From Anthracocystis setariae (lineage: Eukaryota; Basidiomycota; Ustilaginomycetes; Ustilaginales; Ustilaginaceae), in assembly GCA_928724745.1 (NCBI GenBank), contig CAKMXJ010000032.1:186001-250000 (forward strand): a stretch of DNA of 64,000 bases, in the 5' to 3' direction. Shown here in pieces: positions 1-8,981 of this stretch. Numbering within the stretch: position 1 is the stretch's first letter; every line of letters begins with the position of its first letter. The translations under genes and the position numbers were made by a program. The notes beneath the pieces are model-generated. The model saw only the letters and a list, made by a program, of their open reading frames with translations. It searched no databases and was not told where the DNA came from.

Positions 1-2
1 AA

Positions 3-1454
3 CTTTCGCTGTGCCTGCTCTACGAACGCTGTCTGGGCTCCTCGTCCGCGTTTGCGCCGTTTATCGAGATCCTACCGCGTCTGCCCGTGTCTTTACCGTT
101 CCTCCTTCCCGCGACGTCCGTCCCGTCGCTCTGGCTGAAAGGTACCGAAGCTGCCCGCATCAACGACCGCGCAACCTACGCGCACAACGACCCATCCTGG
201 CTCTGGGACCACCAGTACGGCATGTCACGCGCCAAAGCGCTCGACTACTTCACTGACATCGGCATCCCGCTGCTTGAACGCACCGCGCTGTTCGACAGCA
301 CGCAGAAGCAGCACCTTGACGCGCTCGATGAGGCGTTCTTGAGAGCATACACCGTGGTCAGCTCGCGCGACTTTATCATCGATACCTACCACGGTGTCGG
401 GCTGGTTCCCGTGGCGGACCTGTTCAACCATGCTGAAACTCACACGGTGCAGTTCGAGAGCGACCAGGAGGTTTGCGAGCTCTGCGGAACGCCATTGATC
501 ACGGGACATGACGAGCAGATGTGTAGCTTCGAGGTTGGATTGAGTTTCGAGTCTGCGTCTGATGCTGATCTGTCGGGGGTGGACAGGGTTGATGAGGGAG
601 GAGACGAGGGGGATGAGGTGGAGGTGGAAGATACGCTCGATATGCGTACGCTTGTCGACCACGCTGCAGGTGACGAGATTTACAACACATACGGTGCCCT
701 CCCGAACGCGCTCCTACTCACACGGTATGGCTTCTGTTTGGATACCGAGACGGATTTTGAGCGGTTCACCATCGACCTGCGCTTCCCACACGAGCGCAAG
801 CAGTTCTTGTCCGCGTTCGATTCAATTGCCTCCGCCGAAATTGCGCTTGATCAAGTGTTTCAATGGCTTGCTTCTTCTTTGCCCAACGACACCGACGAGA
901 AGGAGGGGGAGCGGGGGAGGGTGGAGCGCGATGGGAATGACCTTCTTTACCGTTTGGACGGTATGGTTGAATCAAATGCTTGGATTAACGACAACTTTGC
1001 CGCGCTTTACTCCAAGGATCACAACGATGATCAAGACCTCGTCGATCGAGATACGATCCATCCGCTCTTCATCGATGCTACAGGTCGAATCAGTCGCACC
1101 CTCTTCACCCTAATCTACCTCATTCACCATCACATCCTCCTAATCCCCTCCCAACACACTTCCCTTTACCCCCCCACCACCCTCCTCTCCTCCCTCACCC
1201 CATCACACAATACCGTCCAAAAATCAATCCACACCCTCCAATCCCTCCTCATCCACCAACTTAACAACACACACATCGCACACCACCTCGAACCAGCCCT
1301 CACCCTCCTCCAAACCCTACCACCCCACAACACTATTACGCACGCCTCCATCCACCATGCATACCAACAACACGCCGCTTACACCGCCTCCCTCGCCTCC
1401 CTCCCTCTCTCTGTCTCACACACCCACACCCACACCCACAGCGCACAACTGTAA
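3..1454 (+). CDS. SET-domain lysine methyltransferase (SETD6/RKM type), 5' partial
   Basis: The reading frame is open from the first bases of the window to the TAA at 1452, so the start codon lies upstream. The encoded part resembles the split-SET enzymes that methylate ribosomal and other cytosolic proteins: a leading LLYERCLGSSSAFAPF segment, the cofactor-site motif DLFNHAE, then AGDEIYNTYGALPNALLLTRYGF, which supplies the catalytic tyrosine region. An acidic low-complexity insert (about 560-640) separates the NH motif from the last SET motif. The C-terminal third corresponds to the helical substrate-binding half of this family and ends in a His/Thr-rich tail from CA-repeat DNA. It converges on the UBR1 gene with only 57 bp between the stop codons. 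The substrate cannot be told from sequence. Confidence 0.8.
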   Translation, partial: LSLCLLYERCLGSSSAFAPFIEILPRLPVSLPFLLPATSVPSLWLKGTEAARINDRATYAHNDPSWLWDHQYGMSRAKALDYFTDIGIPLLERTALFDSTQKQHLDALDEAFLRAYTVVSSRDFIIDTYHGVGLVPVADLFNHAETHTVQFESDQEVCELCGTPLITGHDEQMCSFEVGLSFESASDADLSGVDRVDEGGDEGDEVEVEDTLDMRTLVDHAAGDEIYNTYGALPNALLLTRYGFCLDTETDFERFTIDLRFPHERKQFLSAFDSIASAEIALDQVFQWLASSLPNDTDEKEGERGRVERDGNDLLYRLDGMVESNAWINDNFAALYSKDHNDDQDLVDRDTIHPLFIDATGRISRTLFTLIYLIHHHILLIPSQHTSLYPPTTLLSSLTPSHNTVQKSIHTLQSLLIHQLNNTHIAHHLEPALTLLQTLPPHNTITHASIHHAYQQHAAYTASLASLPLSVSHTHTHTHSAQL

Positions 1455-1511
1455 TTAAACCTTGCCCCCATGCATCAAATTTAAACCTAAAAACCCCGCT
1501 GCTTGGTTACA

Positions 1512-4500
1512 TCAAAACGTCTGCCATCCACCCTGATCCATCGCTGCGTCGATCTTTCTAGCCACGATATTCGCCACACCATGCGCCCAGATCTGCTTGC
1601 GTAACTCATCGTACCTCTGCTGATGCAGCTTCTGCGGCCTCCCCTTCCTAAGCCCTACGTCGATCTCTCCATGACTGTCCAGGTACGGACTAAGAAAGTG
1701 GAACGTACCGTTACCCTGGTACAGCAGCAGAACCAGATTGCTTTTCATCTTAAAGTAGACGCCCACCGCACCGCCACAAACATCCATGTGCTGGTTACAC
1801 TCGCCCTTCTCGCCATCCTCCTCGCTCTGGCAGCAAAACGATTGCAAACACACCACGTCGCCACACAGCAAACACAGCGCCGGCTCCGACGGCACCGAGC
1901 CACACTTTCGGCACGTTCTCCTCCTCGTATCCTGCAGCATCGTCGCCAGATCTTCAGGCAGACGCGCGAGCTCGTAGATGTGCGGGTGTTCCAGCAGCAA
2001 CGTCGGTCGAGCCTCTACCGCTTGCAGGTAGGACGACGTCAGCGAGTGCAGCCCCGCCGACGAACGGCCCAGAGTGCCAGTGGCAAGCGATCCGCTCGAC
2101 GAGCCGCTGCTGGCGTTCGCGAGCGCCGAAGACGGTCGGTCATGCGTGCCCGAGCCTTGCGTAGGGAACAGCGAGTTGCCCAACGGTGCCGGCTGGATGG
2201 GAAGCGGGCGGAAAAGCGACGCAAGCGGAACGTAAGCGTGCTTGATCCAACCCTCGACCAAGCCCGCCATCGGAGTTTGCTTCTCGGCCCGCACAGGAAG
2301 CGCGACCGAAGGCAATGGGATCTCGAGCTCCGCAAACAGGCGTCGGTACTCGCCTGGCGACTCACCCAAATCCATCGCTCCGGGATCCGCACCGGCACTT
2401 GCAGAGGACGAAACCCCGACGACGCGGCGCAGGATCGCCGCCCGTCTCAAGAACGGCAGCGTGTAGCTGCAAATCATCTTGGCCAGCGTATCGTCGTCGA
2501 GATTGTCAAAACCAAGCGTAATGTTGCCACGGGCGTACCCGACGAAGCCGATGATGTTGGCGACGGTCCATCGCACATCTGGGAAGATCAGTCGTGCCTC
2601 TTCGATATCCTCCTTGCTGATCTGACCCGTCTTGAGCCCAGCCCCAGGGCGTGGCGAAGAGGTGGAGCCGAACATGTTGCCCATGTGCCCGTACATCTGA
2701 GGCCAGATCGACGGCTGTGCCAGACCGAAGACGGTCTGGACGAGGCAGACGTAATACATGAGCGCTGTGCACTGCGTCAGCGCCTCCGGAGCGACCACAG
2801 CGGCCTCAATGAGGATGGTCATGGGGTCACGCAGCAGCAAAGGCGAACGCACCGCATCATCCCCACCCCAGTGAGGCAGCAACCTCTTGAGAAGTCCTCG
2901 ACGAATGATGTCCGGCCCCTTCGATCCCTCGTGGTACGTCAAGGTTGAGATCCTTAGGCAGTGAATCAGTGATCGCAACAGATCGACCGCCGAGTCGTTC
3001 AAGGCATGCGCCACCGATCTCTGATTCACCGGCACCGAGCAGTCCGTCGAGGGAGAAGGCGTCATCCCTCGCTGGGACGCTTCGAGCATCGCAATCGTGT
3101 ACGCCACCAGCTCCTCGGGAATGTACATCTTCCTGCCCTGCGGTGCCAAGATGGTATGCTGCTGCAACTTCTCCCTGGCCGCCTTGGTATCGTGCGACAT
3201 CGGTTTGAGCACGTTCATCAGTCGGTCGATCATCTGTGCTGTGTGCTCGTCAATGTTGGCGAACTCGAGTCGCATCTGAAGCGAGCTCTGCGAGTGATCA
3301 ACAAAGAACGGTAGGAAAGCGCCAGAGCCATGGTCGGTCTCCTGGTAGTCGGCTAGGTTTGTCTTGGACGAGTGCTTCAGAATGTCGATGTTGATTTTGC
3401 GAATCCAGTCTTGCAACGGTGTCTCATCTGCAGTCACCGATCCAAAAGGAACAAAGACGTTGCTTGCTTTCGCGTCGGACTCGGCGGCAGCAGCAACGTC
3501 AGCAACGGGCAAGATCACGTTGCCGAGACTCTTGCAAAGCGGGCAGATGAATTCGGAGCGGTGCAGGTCCTCGGGATGGTTGCGTGCGATCTGCTGAGTG
3601 TGACGCTGCTCGACACTTCGGCAGTACGTCTCGAAGCAGTGCAGATGCATGAGATGTCCGCACGTAGAAGCATAGAAACCAAATCGGTGGTCTTCCTGTG
3701 GGAAGCTGCCGTACGCTGGGCCCTGTCTTGCCTTGTGGGGATGAGTCTGAGGCAGGCCAGCACGACCCATGGGCGGCGTACCTTGGATGCGCTTGCCATC
3801 ACTGTTGCTGCGGTCCATGGTCAGCGGCGCCTCCAGAGCCTGCTGCAAACTCGGCGCATCTTGCTTCGGAGTCATTCGCATCATCCGGCTGGATTGGATG
3901 TGTGCAAGGCTGCCAAAAGCCTTATCTGCTCCCAGGTTCTCTTGGCAGAGGATGCAGCTGCCCCAGCTCTTCTTCGAGACCCTTGCTTCAGCACCCATGG
4001 CCGACGTAGCGGCATCGACTTCGCCTTCATCATCCTCGTCGTCATCATCGTCGGCACCGAGTTGATCCAAAAGGCTCTTTTGCTGTGCCGAGAACTTCTG
4101 CATAATGGCAGCTTGACGCGCTTTGGCTGCCGCCCTTCGTGCCTCCTCAGCGCTCTTCTGCTTGGATACGCCACTGGACGTACCATCGGTGCCAGTAGCA
4201 GAGACACCGCCACGTCCTGTCGCCTGGAAGTGGGCTTGGACAACACCGCTAGCTGTCGCGGAGTGAGCGGCTGCCTTCTCGAGACACCAGGTGACTTTGT
4301 TCTTGAAGGGCTTGAACTTTTCGAGCAACTCGATGTGGCAGAGAAGTTCAACGAGGGTTGACTCGGGCGATGCGTCGAAGGCCGTGTTCTCGCCTTCCTG
4401 CGCTGGAAGCTTTCTGATGCGAACCGTCGCCGCCTTGTTGGCAAAACCATCAGCAGCATCGACAAGGCCGATCATGACAATCTGTAGCGCAGCATCGACG

Positions 4501-7500
4501 AGCATGTCAGGCGCGTAAGCGTACAGAGTCCGCGTGTTGGCCAGGACCCGGAAGACGATCGAGACGATGATGTCGTTGGACACCACGTCAGCGAGTCGGT
4601 CGAAGAGCGTGCCACGGAGCTGATGGAGCACGGGACTCGGCACAATCGGCGGGAGATCTTCGTCCTTGATGGCAGAGACGGCTCTGCCGCTGCTCTGAGC
4701 GAGACGCTTCTTCTGCCGAGTGCGGATCACCTCCTCGACCTTTTCGCGCTGGTTACGCGTGTAGTGGAAGAAGAACGGCTGAATCTCTGCATAGCACTCG
4801 TCCTTGAGCTCAAAGATGCCAAAGTCGTGCGTGCCATCGGGGGCGCGGAAGGTTGACACTTGCGCCAGAATGCGTTCAAAAGCAGCATGGTCCGTAAACT
4901 TGTCGGAAATGTGCTTGGTCACGTCCGAGAAAGTGCCCTGGCCGAGAGCCAGGAAGTGGATGATCTCTCGTCGAATCTGCGCTTCGATGGTCCAGGCGCA
5001 AAGGGATGACATCTCGGAGAGGCAAGTGACGATGAGGAAGAGGAATTCTTCGGCCAGGAATACAGCCTGCACCTCATCGTACGGCCTCTCGCCCGAGTCC
5101 TCGGCTTGATTGAAGTAAAGCGGCAATCGGAACCGATGGAGGATGGTAAGGAGGAAGCGATCCGTATCGACAAGCGCGAACCCGGCCTGGATCAGGAAAA
5201 GATCCTGGTCATACATGATGCCGCGCATCGAGTTGTCGCGGTAGTGATGCGCCTGCGATCGAATGCCAAATCCGTTACGAACCCACATGTTGCAGCGAAT
5301 CTGCGCTAGCTTGACACATACGCGCAGCGGGAAATCCAGAGCAATGAGCAGCTGCCTCTCATCGTTTCTCGCCGAGAGAAGCTCAGAGAGGTGCTGTTGG
5401 CCAGCATGTTGTTGCAGGGCCTGGTGTCCGACAACGGGAACTTGTCTGATCAGCTCGGCAAGCACCCAATGCATTGGATGGTGGAAGCTGACCGGCTTGG
5501 AGTCGACGGCGAACGAAATGACCGACACGTTCTTGGTTCCGGCGGTCGACCCAATCGTGTAGCTCACGTCTTTGAACATCATGAACGGGTGCGTGTTCTG
5601 ATCTGCAGCAGTCAGCTCTGCACATTTCCAGCAGATGGCGTTGAAGGTATCGTCGATGGCTTCGATCAGCGCTTGCGGCTCGGCGTGGGCGAAAGCCTCT
5701 CCAAACATCTTGGCAGCCTTGCCAAGGTGCGAGCTGATGTGGAAAATCGAAATCCACATCTCGCTTTCAAACTCGACGTGTGCAGACACGGCACGCTTCG
5801 ATGGATAGATAGCTTGAAAGAGGGCAAGGCAATCGAGGAAATAGCTGACGTGACGCTTGCCTTGCGATGCGATGAGCCTTTGGACGCCGTCCGATGCCAA
5901 CAGGTAGCGAATGTCGTAGAAGATGTGGTAGCTGCGCGACTGGCGAAGGAGCATGAGATGCACGTTGGCCTGGCTGTGTGCAGGTGTGCGCGGGGGCGGC
6001 AGAATCAAGCCCATCGTGTCGCTGGAACGCGAGCAGGTGAAGATCGACTGGAGCAGCAGCAGCAGTTTGTGGAGGAAGTCGACCTTTTCTACCAACATGG
6101 TGGCAATCGAAGGTACGCTGAAGAGCTGGACCGTCAAAAAGCAAATGGAATACTCCAGCTCGCGGTCGCTGATCATGAACGTCTCGACAAGCTTGGGGTA
6201 GATTTTGGCGAAACGCAGCGAGACCTCCTTTTTGATCTCACGTCGAGCGATGAGCGACATGAGCAGCGCCTTGATGTCGATGCGCGCCGACTTCCACAGC
6301 TTGCAGTCCATCAGCAACAGTCCTTCGTAGTTGGTCAGCTGACTGGGATCGAAGAAATCCGGGCTCATCGAGCCGGCCTCGATGGGAGCGAGCGGGTGGA
6401 AGGGAGCAAAGAAGCCGCGAGCCACGATCTGCTTGAAAATTGCAGCGTCGGCCTTGAGTGGCTGTGCAAACCAAGAGGATGACGATGCGTCGTGTGTCGC
6501 GGGCAGGTAGAGGTTGCAGTTGGAAAAGTCCATCAAGAAATTGAGCACAACCTGAGCCACCTCTTCTGCAAAGACATCAAAGGCCGGCCGCAACGTGACG
6601 GCAAGGTCGATCGAATGAAGGATGCGTGCAATCTGGTAGAGTCGACGCAAATCTGTGCTGACTTCGATGAGCTCCCTGCCGTGCTTATCGACCCGCTCGG
6701 CAACTCCTTTTGCTTCGTGCTCGGAGCGACCGGTTGCATCTGTAACGATGTCGATCACCTGAGCAAAGCTATGCTTTTCGTCGTTCCACAGCAGCACAGC
6801 ATACTGTCGATTGGCATTGCGGGTGGGCTGCGATTTGTTGGCGTCCGAATTCGACTTTCTTCGTGATGCCGAAGCTTTGTTCATCTCGAGCGTTTCGTTG
6901 GTGAAGTGGCCCGCATGTTCGGAACTACCCGAGGACCGCTGTGGTGTCGATTCCCAGCCGCCAACGTCTGCAGTGTGTTTGAGCTCACCAGAGCGGCTGT
7001 GCCTTTGGCCACGTGAGCCCAAGAAACCGTGGTCTGCATCGAGGTCGTCGCCATCCTCATCGATGCTCTCGCCAACGAGGCTTTCCACTTCGACGGCACT
7101 CATGTCTTCGTCGCTGTCATGCGGGCCGGTGCTACTACTCTTGCGCTTGGACGGTGTTCGACTGGACTGTTGCGAGAGGAGACCGTCTTCGATACTGGAG
7201 AACGACGAGACTGTATCCGGCGGAGCCAGTAGTTTGGGGTTGCCATCGAAGACGGGGGCATGGTCGAAAACGGTGACGACGAGCGTCACGAGCGCGGTGA
7301 TGGTTTCGAGCAAAGGATCACGGAGATGTGCGGGGAGCTCGGAGAGAGCCTCATGGATTTGTTCCAATCCATCCGCCTCTTCGGAGGCACTGGCGGTGGC
7401 AGGCTGCGGGGCCGAGGATGAGGACGCCTTTGGGCGATCTTGTGCGTCGGCCTCGAGCTCCATGTCGGTGGCCGTGGCACTTTCGGACGGGGCTACTTCG

Positions 7501-8141
7501 GAGTGGTAGCGACAGCCGACATCCTGTTTCCAAGCTTCTGGATCGCCACAGTCGCAACATCCGCCGCTTGAGGTAGACACGCTAAAGACGACATCGTGAC
7601 CTTGTTTGGAGTGAATTGAAGCCTGGAAACAGGGTGCACACTGGACGCAGGTGTCGTCAAGACCGCAGTCTCGGCAGCGATAGATGGCCTCGCCCTTCTG
7701 GAAGAGATGACCACATGGCATAGCTCTGCGTGCTTCCGAGTATTCGGGACCGAGGAGATCTGGATCTTGGGCGTCGTCGTAGGCGCTGGAGGTGGACCAT
7801 GGGGACTGAGCCCGTTGAGCCTGCTTTCCCTTTTTGCGAGCCAGGGCGATTTCGCGCGATTCTTCGATCTGGGCGCGGGACAGATTCCAATCGTACGAAG
7901 CAACAAGGTCGAGCGCATCCTGGATGCTGGTGCTCGGATCGCATGGCAATAGAGCGGCGGGCGTCGGAACACTTTCGAAGAGATGTCGGAAGAGGTTTCG
8001 GTGAAGGGTTGCCTTGATCTCTGGCGTGACAAGGTACGAAGACGGTTTGGTCTGGTCTGGAAGTGGTACGAGTCGGGAGAGGAAATTGCACACAGCGACC
8101 TTTGTGGACATGGCGTTGCGGGCGGACGAGTCTCGCCTCAT
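1512..8141 (-). CDS. UBR1: UBR1-type E3 ubiquitin ligase (N-recognin)
   Basis: A large N-end-rule ubiquitin ligase of about 2,209 residues. The UBR box starts at about residue 143 (CGH, then the CRDCGLDDTCVQC cluster and GGCCDCGDPEAWK), which binds basic N-terminal residues. A ClpS-like domain for bulky hydrophobic N-termini lies near residues 445-510 (YAVLLWNDEKHSF). A RING-H2 finger lies near 1395-1535 (CILC, CGHLMHLHC, FICPLCKSL), and a Cys-rich C-terminal autoinhibitory region near 2070-2150 (CRKCG, CLLCGDVVC). That domain order is diagnostic of UBR1/UBR2. I start at the ATG at 8141: the same frame stays open to 8441, but only from a TTG, so those extra codons are probably leader or an unrecognised exon. 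The ATG at 8111 is an alternative. It is a cytosolic/nuclear protein that works with an E2 of the Rad6 type. Confidence 0.9.
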   Translation of the reverse strand: MRRDSSARNAMSTKVAVCNFLSRLVPLPDQTKPSSYLVTPEIKATLHRNLFRHLFESVPTPAALLPCDPSTSIQDALDLVASYDWNLSRAQIEESREIALARKKGKQAQRAQSPWSTSSAYDDAQDPDLLGPEYSEARRAMPCGHLFQKGEAIYRCRDCGLDDTCVQCAPCFQASIHSKQGHDVVFSVSTSSGGCCDCGDPEAWKQDVGCRYHSEVAPSESATATDMELEADAQDRPKASSSSAPQPATASASEEADGLEQIHEALSELPAHLRDPLLETITALVTLVVTVFDHAPVFDGNPKLLAPPDTVSSFSSIEDGLLSQQSSRTPSKRKSSSTGPHDSDEDMSAVEVESLVGESIDEDGDDLDADHGFLGSRGQRHSRSGELKHTADVGGWESTPQRSSGSSEHAGHFTNETLEMNKASASRRKSNSDANKSQPTRNANRQYAVLLWNDEKHSFAQVIDIVTDATGRSEHEAKGVAERVDKHGRELIEVSTDLRRLYQIARILHSIDLAVTLRPAFDVFAEEVAQVVLNFLMDFSNCNLYLPATHDASSSSWFAQPLKADAAIFKQIVARGFFAPFHPLAPIEAGSMSPDFFDPSQLTNYEGLLLMDCKLWKSARIDIKALLMSLIARREIKKEVSLRFAKIYPKLVETFMISDRELEYSICFLTVQLFSVPSIATMLVEKVDFLHKLLLLLQSIFTCSRSSDTMGLILPPPRTPAHSQANVHLMLLRQSRSYHIFYDIRYLLASDGVQRLIASQGKRHVSYFLDCLALFQAIYPSKRAVSAHVEFESEMWISIFHISSHLGKAAKMFGEAFAHAEPQALIEAIDDTFNAICWKCAELTAADQNTHPFMMFKDVSYTIGSTAGTKNVSVISFAVDSKPVSFHHPMHWVLAELIRQVPVVGHQALQQHAGQQHLSELLSARNDERQLLIALDFPLRVCVKLAQIRCNMWVRNGFGIRSQAHHYRDNSMRGIMYDQDLFLIQAGFALVDTDRFLLTILHRFRLPLYFNQAEDSGERPYDEVQAVFLAEEFLFLIVTCLSEMSSLCAWTIEAQIRREIIHFLALGQGTFSDVTKHISDKFTDHAAFERILAQVSTFRAPDGTHDFGIFELKDECYAEIQPFFFHYTRNQREKVEEVIRTRQKKRLAQSSGRAVSAIKDEDLPPIVPSPVLHQLRGTLFDRLADVVSNDIIVSIVFRVLANTRTLYAYAPDMLVDAALQIVMIGLVDAADGFANKAATVRIRKLPAQEGENTAFDASPESTLVELLCHIELLEKFKPFKNKVTWCLEKAAAHSATASGVVQAHFQATGRGGVSATGTDGTSSGVSKQKSAEEARRAAAKARQAAIMQKFSAQQKSLLDQLGADDDDDEDDEGEVDAATSAMGAEARVSKKSWGSCILCQENLGADKAFGSLAHIQSSRMMRMTPKQDAPSLQQALEAPLTMDRSNSDGKRIQGTPPMGRAGLPQTHPHKARQGPAYGSFPQEDHRFGFYASTCGHLMHLHCFETYCRSVEQRHTQQIARNHPEDLHRSEFICPLCKSLGNVILPVADVAAAAESDAKASNVFVPFGSVTADETPLQDWIRKINIDILKHSSKTNLADYQETDHGSGAFLPFFVDHSQSSLQMRLEFANIDEHTAQMIDRLMNVLKPMSHDTKAAREKLQQHTILAPQGRKMYIPEELVAYTIAMLEASQRGMTPSPSTDCSVPVNQRSVAHALNDSAVDLLRSLIHCLRISTLTYHEGSKGPDIIRRGLLKRLLPHWGGDDAVRSPLLLRDPMTILIEAAVVAPEALTQCTALMYYVCLVQTVFGLAQPSIWPQMYGHMGNMFGSTSSPRPGAGLKTGQISKEDIEEARLIFPDVRWTVANIIGFVGYARGNITLGFDNLDDDTLAKMICSYTLPFLRRAAILRRVVGVSSSASAGADPGAMDLGESPGEYRRLFAELEIPLPSVALPVRAEKQTPMAGLVEGWIKHAYVPLASLFRPLPIQPAPLGNSLFPTQGSGTHDRPSSALANASSGSSSGSLATGTLGRSSAGLHSLTSSYLQAVEARPTLLLEHPHIYELARLPEDLATMLQDTRRRTCRKCGSVPSEPALCLLCGDVVCLQSFCCQSEEDGEKGECNQHMDVCGGAVGVYFKMKSNLVLLLYQGNGTFHFLSPYLDSHGEIDVGLRKGRPQKLHQQRYDELRKQIWAHGVANIVARKIDAAMDQGGWQTF

Positions 8142-8981
8142 GTTGGCGAGCCTAGGTGGATATGATAACAGCAAAACTGGGGTCGAGAGTGTTGCTCTCT
8201 TGCTATCGATCGAGCTAGAATGTCGAAGAATTCCGCCAAGGCACTGGGAGGGACTCGGACCGTGCTGGACCTTTCTGCTCGAAGCTGATGGCTTTGTGAT
8301 GAGTGAACCGGGCCGATTGCAAAGTGTTGTGTAGCTGGTGCGTTTGAATGAGGGTGATGGCAAAGTGTCGAAAGCAGTCGAAGCAGATTGACTGGTTTCT
8401 GCGAGAGAGTTGCTGACGAGACGATCGAGGTCGAAAGCCAAGATGGATTAGGTGGAGAAAAGTGTTGGTCTGCGAAACTCAGGTCGGCGTGTCGGAATGC
8501 AAAGTAAGTAGAGTGACCTTTCGCTGTGCTGTGCCGCCAAAGGCATCTGAGCAAAGTCGCCGCTCGAGCCGCTTTTCTTTCCAAATTGGCTTTGGTTTGG
8601 CTTTGGGCGGATGCTCCGGTGCTTTTTGGTTGAAATCCTGTAAATTGGCACAGAAGAATTCACGCGCACCGCACCGCAACGCAACGCAACCTCATTTGAT
8701 TGCTCAGCCACGCAGCCGATTTAGAATCAAACAGAGTCAGCAGTTTGCCAAATTCAAGCGGTGGCCATGCAAGCTACATATTACGGTGCCCGCATCGTCG
8801 ACTTGCGATACGCCAAACCACTCGAATCATGTAGGATTCAAACCTAGTCACAATGATCAGGGATGCGTTGCGGAAATGCTGTGGACTTTTTTTTTCTTTT
8901 TCTTTTTTTTTTGGGTCCGGATATCATGATTGCAAGGAAAGTATTGAAAGGGAAGAGGTGCTGAAGACGGTGCTGTCAGGT
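8142..8981. other. Upstream region of UBR1, no gene seen
   Basis: This stretch lies between the UBR1 ATG and the stop codon of the permease, both on the minus strand. It should hold the UBR1 promoter and leader and the permease 3' end. A T-rich tract lies at about 8887-8911. No reading frame here looks coding. Confidence 0.6.

Noticed and set aside
8142..8441. Extra 100 codons at the N-terminus of the UBR1 frame
   Set aside because: The frame is open but its first start-like codon is TTG; the first ATG is at 8141 and the extra residues show no family likeness.
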